A stretch of DNA of 64,000 nt from Meconema thalassinum. Taxonomy: Eukaryota; Arthropoda; Insecta; Orthoptera; Tettigoniidae. The DNA lies in assembly GCA_946902985.2 (NCBI GenBank), contig OX336389.2, forward strand, positions 147,425,099 through 147,489,098, written 5' to 3'. Both the position numbers and the translations under genes were made by a program. Below the pieces are notes generated by a model, which saw nothing but the letters and a program-made list of their open reading frames with translations, was not told the origin of the DNA and did no database searches. Positions 46,255 to 55,739 of this stretch are shown here, piece by piece (within the stretch, counting starts at the first letter, position 1; every line of letters starts with the position of its first letter).

Positions 46255-46935
46255 TTACACAATAATTTCAGCATGACGAAGCTCTTGTTCAATTTCTTTG
46301 ATTTCCCAATCGTGACCGATATGCCCAGCTTGTCGTATAGCATGCAATTGTCGAAGCCGTTGAATTAGCTTACTGGGTTTGTTCCAGTATACAAATTTAA
46401 CAAATGGATTTTTAGGTGTAAACAAAGCACTACCATTATCATGATCATTATCATCATCATCATTATCATCATCATAATCACCATTATCATCATGACCATC
46501 ATCACTGTTACTATTTAGTCCTTTTTGATCCTCTTGCAATACCATTTTATTTATAGTCTGAGTTGATTTTGATAGTGTTGAAGGTTTCTTGGACGTTGAC
46601 AATTGTCCTAACATAACGTTTTGAGGACATGATAAGTCCTTTTGAACAAACACTGCACTATCTTTAGCCGCAATATCGTTTTCTTGAACTTGCTTTTTAG
46701 CATTTTGATAATTGTTTGTAAACAGTAAGCGTGGTTCGTTTCGAGCACTACATTGATGAACACTCACACTTAAAACCTTTCCATTTTTACTTTTCAGATT
46801 GCCTCGACATTTTGTTGACCTCTCTTTTGAGCATTGCCAGAATATTATTCCATTCACATTCTGGCGATTATAGTTATAGGAGTAGCCTTGATAGAGTGCA
46901 CGTAGCCTACCTTTGTTGGTTGTAATAAGTTCCAT
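46255..46935 (-). CDS. FLYWCH / DUF8207-tail chimeric protein, left arm, inner gene
   Basis: ATG at 46935, 226 residues. FLYWCH domain (ALYQGYSYNYNR, FWQCSKERSTKCRGNLKS, VHQC), linker with PSTLSKSTQTI, Asp/Asn run (residues about 144-170), C-terminal module NPFVKFVYWNKPSKLIQRL and RQAGHIGHDWEIKEIEQEL. Its tail is the one closest to the Polinton DUF8207-like tail (QAGHTGHDWEIQEIEQEL). The gene is tandem with the middle one, separated by about 170 bases. The 13-base minisatellite lies just upstream. Twin at 49185-49865 with two amino-acid differences (Arg/Leu, Ile/Leu). Confidence 0.84.
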   Translation of the reverse strand: MELITTNKGRLRALYQGYSYNYNRQNVNGIIFWQCSKERSTKCRGNLKSKNGKVLSVSVHQCSARNEPRLLFTNNYQNAKKQVQENDIAAKDSAVFVQKDLSCPQNVMLGQLSTSKKPSTLSKSTQTINKMVLQEDQKGLNSNSDDGHDDNGDYDDDNDDDDNDHDNGSALFTPKNPFVKFVYWNKPSKLIQRLRQLHAIRQAGHIGHDWEIKEIEQELRHAEIIV

Positions 46936-47019
46936 AGTAGTAACTGACCTGTCAGTACGATGTTCACACTACAAAGATTACAATTGTTTTGCTGATGGAG
47001 TGACCTACCATAAGCTTAT

Positions 47020-47425
47020 ATATTGGCTTATGTGTTGGCTTTTTGTGTTGGCTTTTTATGTTGGCTTTTCGTGTTGGCTTTTGTGTTGGCTTTTTGTGTT
47101 GGCTTTTTGTGTTGGCTTTTTGTGTTGGCTTTTCGTGTTGGCTTTTTGTGTTGGCTTTTCGTGTTGGCTTTTTGTGTTGGCTTTTCATGTTGGCATTTTG
47201 TGTTGGCTTTTCATGTTCGCTTTTCGTGTTGGCTTTTGTGTTGGCTTTTCGTGTTGGCTTTTTGTGTTGGCTTTTTGTGTTGGCATTTCATGTTGGCTTT
47301 TCGTGTTGGCTTTTTTGTATTGGCCTTTTATGTTGGCTTTTTGTATTGGCTTTTCGTGTTGGCTTTTTGTGTGGGCTTTTTGTGTTGGCTTTAGTATTGG
47401 CTTTTGTATTGGCTTATTTGACAAG
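47020..47425 (+). repeat. 13-bp minisatellite (gttggctttttgt), left arm
   Basis: About 30 units of 12-13 bases. Because 13 is not a multiple of 3, all frames stay open and give LCWLFVLAF-type translations; these are artefacts. The left arm has 39 bases more than the right arm (48735-49100). Confidence 0.9.
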
Positions 47426-47513
47426 TTATTTGTGTCAATGTATTTAGTGGATTTTTTTGTTGGTGTTGGAAAGTAGTTGAATGAGAGGGAATATTTAAAG
47501 ACTTAACCTCAGC

Positions 47514-47709
47514 TCACTAACCTAACCTAACCTAACCTAACTTTACCTAACCTAACCTAACCTTTCAACTCTCAGATGTTAATTAAATTCTGTGCATAGT
47601 CGAGTTGGAACCCAAGACCTCAGGGGTAAAAAATCAGTTATTTTTGACGGCTTATTTTGGTAACTTATTTTAATGGCTAACCTAACTTTACCTAACCTAA
47701 CCTAACCTC
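47514..47709 (-). repeat. TTAGG tracts, left arm
   Basis: Two short (CCTAA)n tracts at 47514-47573 and 47676-47709, i.e. TTAGG on the minus strand, the insect telomeric unit, separated by an a/t-rich piece. Mirrored at 48451-48484 and 48598-48643. The G-rich strand points away from the centre. Confidence 0.8.
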
Positions 47710-48063
47710 AGCTCACTTTGGATATTACTAGTAAGTGTTCATATCCTCTGCTAGGTAGCATGCTAGTAGTACAGGTAGTGCTCATATTTACCGCTAGGTA
47801 GCGGAAACATACTTTGCATGTTGCATGTGACACTTGTGAAGTTTAACCACATGCAAGACGTGCTTGTATAAGTTCTCTATTTAAACTCAATATACAATTA
47901 ACCACTAAATGTTCAGAACTAACATGTATAGCCATGTTTAGGGTATATAGGAGACCCTTAGCAAGAAAGGCTGTCTAACCCACGAGTGTACAGCCTTGTC
48001 ATACGCAGTAAGCACCTGTTGGCAGAAAACAACAACAACAACAACAATTTGAGAAAGCCAACA

Positions 48064-48099
48064 AAAAACTGTTTCCTTTAAATACCTTAATGGATATGT
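48064..48099. other. 36-bp spacer at palindrome centre
   Basis: The only non-palindromic part. It is flanked by gagaaagccaaca on the left and its complement on the right, just inside a CAA run (5 units left, 4 right). Confidence 0.9.
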
Positions 48100-49184
48100 T
48101 GTTGGCTTTCTCAAATTGTTGTTGTTGTTGTTTTCTGCCAACAGGTGCTTACTGCGTATGACAAGGCTGTACACTCGTGGGTTAGACAGCCTTTCTTGCT
48201 AAGGGTCTCCTATATACCCTAAACATGGCTATACATGTTAGTTCTGAACATTTAGTGGTTAATTGTATATTGAGTTTAAATAGAGAACTTATACAAGCAC
48301 GTCTTGCATGTGGTTAAACTTCACAAGTGTCACATGCAACATGCAAAGTATGTTTCCGCTACCTAGCGGTAAATATGAGCACTACCTGTACTACTAGCAT
48401 GCTACCTAGCAGAGGATATGAACACTTACTAGTAATATCCAAAGTGAGCTGAGGTTAGGTTAGGTTAGGTAAAGTTAGGTTAGCCATTAAAATAAGTTAC
48501 CAAAATAAGCCGTCAAAAATAACTGATTTTTTACCCCTGAGGTCTTGGGTTCCAACTCGACTATGCACAGAATTTAATTAACATCTGAGAGTTGAAAGGT
48601 TAGGTTAGGTTAGGTAAAGTTAGGTTAGGTTAGGTTAGGTTAGTGAGCTGAGGTTAAGTCTTTAAATATTCCCTCTCATTCAACTACTTTCCAACACCAA
48701 CAAAAAATCCACTAAATACATTGACACAAATAACTTGTCAAATAAGCCAATACAAAAGCCAATACTAAAGCCAACACAAAAAGCCCACACAAAAAGCCAA
48801 CACGAAAAGCCAATACAAAAAGCCAACATAAAAGGCCAATACAAAAAAGCCAACACGAAAAGCCAACATGAAATGCCAACACGAAAAGCCAACACAAAAA
48901 GCCAACACAAAAGCCAACACGAAAAGCCAACATGAAAAGCCAACACAAAATGCCAACATGAAAAGCCAACACAAAAAGCCAACACGAAAAGCCAACACAA
49001 AAAGCCAACACGAAAAGCCAACACAAAAAGCCAACACAAAAGCCAACACGAAAAGCCAACATAAAAAGCCAACACAAAAAGCCAACACATAAGCCAATAT
49101 ATAAGCTTATGGTAGGTCACTCCATCAGCAAAACAATTGTAATCTTTGTAGTGTGAACATCGTACTGACAGGTCAGTTACTACT

Positions 49185-49865
49185 ATGGAACTTATTACAA
49201 CCAACAAAGGTAGGCTACGTGCACTCTATCAAGGCTACTCCTATAACTATAATCGCCAGAATGTGAATGGAATAATATTCTGGCAATGCTCAAAAGAGAG
49301 GTCAACAAAATGTCTAGGCAATCTGAAAAGTAAAAATGGAAAGGTTTTAAGTGTGAGTGTTCATCAATGTAGTGCTCGAAACGAACCACGCTTACTGTTT
49401 ACAAACAATTATCAAAATGCTAAAAAGCAAGTTCAAGAAAACGATATTGCGGCTAAAGATAGTGCAGTGTTTGTTCAAAAGGACTTATCATGTCCTCAAA
49501 ACGTTATGTTAGGACAATTGTCAACGTCCAAGAAACCTTCAACACTATCAAAATCAACTCAGACTATAAATAAAATGGTATTGCAAGAGGATCAAAAAGG
49601 ACTAAATAGTAACAGTGATGATGGTCATGATGATAATGGTGATTATGATGATGATAATGATGATGATGATAATGATCATGATAATGGTAGTGCTTTGTTT
49701 ACACCTAAAAATCCATTTGTTAAATTTGTATACTGGAACAAACCCAGTAAGCTAATTCAACGGCTTCGACAATTGCATGCTTTACGACAAGCTGGGCATA
49801 TCGGTCACGATTGGGAAATCAAAGAAATTGAACAAGAGCTTCGTCATGCTGAAATTATTGTGTAA
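49185..49865 (+). CDS. FLYWCH / DUF8207-tail chimeric protein, right arm, inner gene
   Basis: Mirror twin of 46255-46935, 226 residues from ATG 49185. All zinc ligands, the TLSKSTQTI linker, the acidic run and the C-terminal module are intact. It reads KCLGN where the twin reads KCRGN, and LHALRQ where the twin reads LHAIRQ. Being open in both arms, the gene was probably functional at insertion. Confidence 0.84.
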   Translation: MELITTNKGRLRALYQGYSYNYNRQNVNGIIFWQCSKERSTKCLGNLKSKNGKVLSVSVHQCSARNEPRLLFTNNYQNAKKQVQENDIAAKDSAVFVQKDLSCPQNVMLGQLSTSKKPSTLSKSTQTINKMVLQEDQKGLNSNSDDGHDDNGDYDDDNDDDDNDHDNGSALFTPKNPFVKFVYWNKPSKLIQRLRQLHALRQAGHIGHDWEIKEIEQELRHAEIIV

Positions 49866-50035
49866 TGGGTCTACCACTTTGCGACCACTTTTAACCCCAC
49901 TCTTGGTTCTAATATTTGCTTATTTGCTTCCACTTTTACCTGAACTCTTTGGATCCATATTTGCTCTCACATTAAACTAGTATTCTTATTACCAAGTTGA
50001 CTTTACTAGAGCTTAGTCTATGCTTGACAGTTGAC

Positions 50036-50734
50036 ATGGAAGTATCAGTGACTAGGTATGGTAAGCCTTACGCATACTATAAAGGATATTCATATATTGT
50101 GAAACGAACCAATAAAAATGGAACTGTTATTTGGTGCTGTTCGAAACAACGATCTAAAAAGTGTCGAGGAATGATTAAGACAAAAGGCTCCAACATACTT
50201 ATTTCAATCGATCATCATTGTAAACCTCAAAATAATACTCATTTAAATGGACAAAATACTCTAACCAAGGTAAAAAAGCAAGACCAAGAAAAACATAGTG
50301 TGTCTCAAGATAGTGCTTTCTTTGTTAAAGAGCATTTATTATCTCCTGAAAAAGACATGTTAGGACAGTCGTTAACGTCTAAGAAACCTCTAACACTATC
50401 AAAGACAACACAAACTATGCCAAAGGTTTTTGCATTGCAAGATGAACAAAAAGGATTAGATAGTAATAGTGATGATGATTATATTGATGATAATTATATT
50501 GATGATGATAACCATGATGATGATGATGATTATGATGATAATGATGATGATGATGATGATAATGGTTTACACCCAAAAAAATCATTTGTTAAATTTGTTT
50601 ACTGGAACAATCCCAGTAAGCTAATCCAGCGGCTTCAGTACTTGCATACCTGTAAACAGGCTGGTCATACTAAATATGAGGAAGAACTTTTGGATATAGG
50701 AAATGAGCTTCGTGATGCTAAAATTATAGTGTAA
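50036..50734 (+). CDS. FLYWCH / DUF8207-tail chimeric protein, right arm, middle gene
   Basis: Mirror twin of 45386-46084, 232 residues from ATG 50036. Differences from the twin are single residues (Ser/Pro and Arg/Gly after the FLYWCH domain, Ala/Ser, Val/Asp in the acidic run, Glu/Gly near the end), none touching a zinc ligand. The stop is followed by the 11-base minisatellite. Confidence 0.82.
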   Translation: MEVSVTRYGKPYAYYKGYSYIVKRTNKNGTVIWCCSKQRSKKCRGMIKTKGSNILISIDHHCKPQNNTHLNGQNTLTKVKKQDQEKHSVSQDSAFFVKEHLLSPEKDMLGQSLTSKKPLTLSKTTQTMPKVFALQDEQKGLDSNSDDDYIDDNYIDDDNHDDDDDYDDNDDDDDDNGLHPKKSFVKFVYWNNPSKLIQRLQYLHTCKQAGHTKYEEELLDIGNELRDAKIIV

Positions 50735-51127
50735 TGAATCCATGTAACCGCTTAAACTATTTCTTAACAATACATGTAATATTTTTTACCACTTTGCTAC
50801 CACTTTTCTAGTTTGCTACCACTTTTCTACCACTTTGCTACCACTTTTCTACTACTTTTCTGCCAGTTTTCTAACACTTTTCTACCACTTTGCTACCACT
50901 TTTCTACTACTTTTCTGCCACTTTTCTACCACTTTTCTACCACTTTGCTACCACTTTTCTACCACTATGTTACCAATTGTCTACCACTTTGCTACCACGT
51001 TTCTACCACTTTTCTATCACTTTAAACTGTACATATTAAATATAAACGCCAACGCTAAATAATTCTATTACCAGAACCGAGATAACCTTTATAGTGTGCA
51101 AATCATACTAACAGGTTAGTTACTACT

Positions 51128-51583
51128 ATGGAACTTACTCCAACTAACCGAGGTAAACAACGTGTACTCTATAAAGGCTACTCTTATAACTATAGACGAC
51201 AAAATGTAAAAGGAATAATATTCTGGCAATGCTCGAAACAGAGGTCAACAACATGTCAAGGCAATATGAAAAGTAGAAATAGTGTGGTTTTAAGTGTGAG
51301 TGATCATCAATGTAGTGCTCCAGACAAAACACTGATGGTATTGACAAAAAATCATCAGAATGCTAAAAAGTTAGTACAAGAGAAAGATGTTGCTACTCAA
51401 AATAGTGCATTGTTTGTTGAGCAACTTTTAACCCCTGTTGTAAAAGTTATGTTGTATCCATCTTCCACGCATCAAGAGTCATCAACATCACAGACTATGC
51501 AAGAAGTAGTGTTGTTGTTGTTTGAAGGGGCTGAACTACAAAGTCATCTGCCCTTGATATGCAAGTGGATCGAAAAGGACTAG
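51128..51583 (+). CDS. Short FLYWCH zinc-finger protein, right arm (151 aa)
   Basis: Mirror twin of 44548-45003, with Asp/Glu as the only difference noted. FLYWCH domain intact, no acidic run or C-terminal module. AATAAA occurs about 65 bases after the stop (near 51647), a plausible polyadenylation signal. Confidence 0.75.
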   Translation: MELTPTNRGKQRVLYKGYSYNYRRQNVKGIIFWQCSKQRSTTCQGNMKSRNSVVLSVSDHQCSAPDKTLMVLTKNHQNAKKLVQEKDVATQNSALFVEQLLTPVVKVMLYPSSTHQESSTSQTMQEVVLLLFEGAELQSHLPLICKWIEKD

Positions 51584-51846
51584 ATAGTAATAGACAAAAG
51601 AGAGTTGTAGTTTTTATATAACTATTGTACAAGTACTTACATTAAATAAATAAAAATAGTGTATGGATATTGTCTGTTTTTCTTAATTGCTATCCCTATG
51701 TCCCACTATTAATGCAATTGTTAACCATGAACATTCTCTGACTATGTTCGCAAAGAGAGTGACCTTAAACAATACACTCTATTTATGGTTTGTGTACCGA
51801 GTACACAATAATACAGTGTGGTCAAGCCATGTTGAGGCAATAGTTA

Positions 51847-51932
51847 TATCAGGTAAGGGATTCGAACCCTTGATTTCTTGTACAGAAAATTTGAACTTAA
51901 GTCAAACACCATAACCACTCGGTCAACCTGAC
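51847..51932 (-). tRNA. tRNA-Leu(UAA)-like gene, right arm
   Basis: Mirror copy of 44199-44284 with identical structural features: anticodon TAA, long variable arm, B box intact. Confidence 0.83.
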
Positions 51933-54900
51933 TGTTACTAATTTAATTATTTTTGTGGACTTGAGTATTTATAAAACTTTTTCCAGTATACATTGACTAA
52001 ACCACTTGTTTGTTTTGAAATATAGATTTTGTTTTGTTTGACCATAACATTGCAGTTATGAGTCTTGTGAACTGGGTGTTTAATATAGGGTTAAAGGCAT
52101 TTTAAAATAATTTAGAAAAGCTCTTAGGTATCGTGTCATGGGTTTTAGTAATGCATTACTGTTCGTTGACTAACATTTACCGTTACACAACATTATTTTG
52201 GTGAGCTCTACATGTTGTTGTTTGAGTCGTCAGTCTTTTGACTGGTTTGATGCAGATCTCTATGCCTCCCTGCCCCGAGCGAAACGTCTCATTTCTATAT
52301 AGCTACCACACACTACATTCAAGGCTATCTGTTTAACATATTATAACCTTGGATCTCCCCTACAAGCTCTTGGGTTCAATTCCTAGATTTAACACAAACT
52401 TTTAAAAGTGGTATGATAACTAAAACTAGTCTACTCAGTCTCGGGTGGTCCAAATAAGTAGAGAGGGTTTGATTCACACCTCAACCATAGAGCACTATGT
52501 TCTTTTCTTTTTTTAAATAATGATAGCCATTTGTTCAATTTCACATTTCACACATTGCAATTCGTCAATTTTCCATTTGCACTTTTTAAATGACAGTTTG
52601 ATGTTTTTCAATTTCATGATATGGAAACATGGATTTTTCCATTTTCATATTTACACATTTGTCAATTTCCCATTTGCATATATTTTCTTAAATATCCGTT
52701 TAAGGTTTTTAAAATTTTGTCTATATGGAAACATGGATTTTCCATTTTGCTGTTTACAAATTTTTTATATATTTATTTTGTGTATGTTGAAAAAAATCGA
52801 TATTTCCAAAACAAGATTTTCTATTTTTCATTTTATGATTTTGTAAATAATATTAATGTGAGTGCTTGACCATGGATTTTCCATTTTGTTGTTTACAAAT
52901 TTTTTATATATTTATTTTGTGTATGTTGAAAAACGATATTTCCAAAACAAGATTTTTTATTTTTCATTTTATGATTTTGTAAATGATTTTAATGTGAGTG
53001 CTTGGCCATGGCAATAATACAGTCTATGTTGTGTGAACCTGTGCAATTTTTAATTTATTTATTCACACATGTTGTACACCACCTATAGCTCTATGTGTAC
53101 AGTCCTCAGCTCCACATATTTCTTTCTCTTTCCACCTGTGTTCTCTCATACATTACCCCTCCCCCTTTCCCTCCCTTCGCCTCCCACCACTGCTGTTCGC
53201 AGCTCTTGCCTATCTATTGGTTGTGACATCATTCCCACAAGTTGCATCGTACTTTTTACTGATTCAGCGATTCCAACGCTTTGAACATTCTCTTATCGTG
53301 CACGTGGACAGCTAACGTCCCAGGCGAACACCTGTGCCAGATCAAATTTCACGTCAACTTGCATTTTGTCACGTACGAAGCAAAACAGTATGTGACTTGT
53401 TAACAGTTATCGCGCACGTGGACAGCTAACGTCCCAGGCGAACACCTGTGCCAGATCAAATTTCACGTCAACTTGCATTTTGTCACGTACGAAGCAAAAC
53501 AGGATGTGACTTGTTAACAGTTAACGCGCACGTGGACAGATAACACCCAAGCGAACACCTGTGGAAGATCAAATTTCACATGGAATTGCATTTTGTCACG
53601 TACAAAGCAAGACAGGATGTCACTGGTTTAGCCTACATGTGGTTTCACACAAGTTCACATGCATTTCGCACTTCCCTGCCACCACAATGGTCAGATTATT
53701 TCACCTTTAAGCGTCACCTGTTGTCAAGTCAGATCAACGTCATTCAATAAGCTCAAATGACCTTCACCTCCTGCTCGTCGGCAAGTTGGTTTTCTCGACT
53801 CGCTTCGACCAACATAGAACCAAGTTCTCATCACCGTTTACACGTTAAAGGTAAAATATCAGAAAAACGCACGCTCGCTCTGTCATACACCGACCCGCCG
53901 AAATAGCGATTGTTCTATTAAGCATGGTCCTTGTGGTTAGCGACAGGTTCATTGACACACACACCCAGCCGTATCGTCTTTCTCAACCACCACGCTTCAT
54001 GGACATTATAAACAGGTAAAGAAAAAGAAAAAGTTTTTTCAACATGTATGACGTTAGGCCCTTTGTGAATTATTGTTTGGAAAAAAATCTACCACATTTG
54101 AAAGGGGGCGTTAGCCCGAGTCCTAGGACACCTCGTACACGTCTCTAGCGTTATTGGTTCGTGAGATATCGACAAAAATCACGAAAAACACATGTTTACC
54201 CCCAAAATCGCGTTTTCCAAATTTTTTAAGAAATATAACGAGTGGTCCATAGCAAAGAGGACGTCACCCCGAGTCCTTGGACCCGTCGTACACGCCTCTA
54301 GCATGATTGGTTCGCGAGATATCGGCAAAATCACAAAAAACAAGTGTTTACCCCAAAATCAAGTTTTCAATTTTTTTTAATATAACGAGTGGTCCATAGC
54401 AAAGAGGACGTCAGCCCGAGTCCTTGGACCCCTCGTTCATGCCTCTAGCATGATTGGTTCGCGAGATATTAAAAGCGGATGACCTTTTAGTTTTGGTCTT
54501 TTCATTAAATAAAGAGCCTATAGGAAAGTAGGGGGCATCAATACGAGTGCTAGGACACCCTGTATGTTCAAATACGACCATTGGTTAGCGAGATATCAGG
54601 TTCGGGGCAAATACGAGGAGGGTTCAATAAGTTAGTAGACAGCTCTGTCATCATCCCACTACTACACTTACAAAACACAAATTTTTGCTCTAGCGACTTG
54701 AAATTTATTTTTGGGGTAGAGCGCATAGGGACCTTTCATTTATGTCAAATAAACGTTTTCGTAGAGTTTCTAGTTTCCAAAATATAGAATTTTCAAAATT
54801 CGAGTGTTTTCAAAAAAAAACATAAAAGTAAAAAAGTTTCATTATAGAAAATAAAGGGCATAAAGACCATTCGTTTGAGCCATGGCACAACGTTCTATCA

Positions 54901-55125
54901 TGTTTAGTTTTCAAACTATCACCTAGTTTCGAAAACAAAAATTTTCAAAAAAATTTGAAAAATATAACGAGTGGACCATAGCAAAGAGGACGTCAGCCCG
55001 AGTCCAACGATACCTCATTTGTCAAAATCGGACCACGCGTTCGAGAGATATTTAACATGGCTGAGGCTTAGTAGTGGGGCAAGGAGGGTTTTAGATTGCG
55101 TTGGAATCGGCATTACCCCCCTACT

Positions 55126-55131
55126 TACTTA
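55126..55131. repeat. Target-site duplication TACTTA, right
   Basis: Directly follows the terminal CT of the palindromic element; identical to 40998-41003. Confidence 0.9.
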
Positions 55132-55735
55132 TAAATTGTAAATAATAAAACAAAATAAATACTCGAAAGTCAATTAATAAGATTAAATATTATGGTGTTT
55201 GAAGCCATTTTTTCAGTGTTGCCTTAGTAAATGTAGTTTGATATTTTTCAGTCGGTCAACACGATTGTACCCTTTTGTGGGTTATTCCCTAATCCTGAAA
55301 TAAATGTACATGAGATTAACAAATACACTTGGATGACCAGTTTTGATCGTCAAGCGATCGTCATAAGTTCCATTACACTTAGGCTTTAAAATCTATGTCT
55401 GGGAATATGGGTGAAAGTATTGTAATACTCGACAATCTTAAACTATAAAAGCCCAGTTTCCATCCTCGCAACGCATAAGCTAAAGAGCCATATTAAAGCG
55501 AAAACGGTCACGTGAGAATGTCTCGGGATCTTTAATAGTGCCGTTAATGCCGGCCTCGGCATAGAATGTTGGTGTACTCGTTAATTATATATATATAGCC
55601 GTAAGATAGGTTTCATTTGCAACAGGTTCAATGCGGTTACTAGTTCCATTGTTTTGTTTATTGAATTGCTTTTGTCATTGGAAAGACAGTATTTTAAAAG
55701 TTTTAGTAATTCCTTACTGATCTTGTGGATTGGCG
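55132..55735. other. Right flank of the palindromic element
   Basis: No gene seen. A/T-rich, continuing the pre-insertion sequence interrupted at 40997. Confidence 0.4.
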
Positions 55736-55739
55736 CGTA

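Larger units (their letters stand above)
41004..48063 (+). repeat. Left arm of the palindrome
   Basis: Complementary to 48100-55125. Mirror positions sum to 96129 at the outer end, 96131 between about 42 and 45 kb, 96120 across the two inner FLYWCH genes and 96163 at the centre; the steps are the indels between arms. Confidence 0.93.
41004..55125. mobile_element. 14.1-kb palindromic Polinton-derived element with FLYWCH genes and tRNAs
   Basis: A near-perfect inverted repeat: left arm 41004-48063 (7060 bases), spacer 48064-48099, right arm 48100-55125 (7026 bases). It begins AGTAGGGGGGTAATGCC and ends with the reverse complement. It is flanked by perfect 6-base duplications. The arms differ by few substitutions and by unit-number changes in simple repeats (39 bases in the 13-base minisatellite, 11 bases in the 11-base one, 3 bases in the CAA run at the centre). 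Per arm, outside to inside: subterminal repeats, 114-bp repeats, 136-bp repeats, tRNA-Leu, FLYWCH gene, minisatellite, two more FLYWCH genes, minisatellite, TTAGG tracts, centre. It encodes no integrase or polymerase, so it must be mobilised in trans. Confidence 0.93.
48100..55125 (-). repeat. Right arm of the palindrome
   Basis: Inverted copy of 41004-48063, 7026 bases. Same genes in mirror order. Contains 13-bp minisatellite 48735-49100, 11-bp minisatellite 50785-51022, dispersed insect repeat 52216-52321, 136-bp repeats 52621-53006, 114-bp repeats 53293-53631 and subterminal repeats 54090-54460. Confidence 0.93.

Noticed and set aside
47023..47476. Long open frames of LCWLFVLAF type in three frames, looking like a multi-pass membrane protein
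   Set aside because: They are the translation of a 13-base minisatellite open in every frame; the mirror frames in the right arm (48680-49207) are the same artefact.
47514..48643. True telomere or chromosome-fusion site
   Set aside because: TTAGG tracts are only tens of bases, interrupted, and conserved inside element copies with the G-strand pointing away from the centre.
50813..51062. Leu/Phe/Tyr-rich ORFs (LPLFYHF words)
   Set aside because: Product of the 11-base minisatellite; also present in mirror at 45092-45307.
41004..55125. Possibility that the palindrome is merely a haplotype or assembly artefact
   Set aside because: Perfect 6-bp duplications at both outer ends, arm-specific differences, and an independent diverged copy with the same layout at 15.8-20.9 kb all argue against it, though long reads should confirm.
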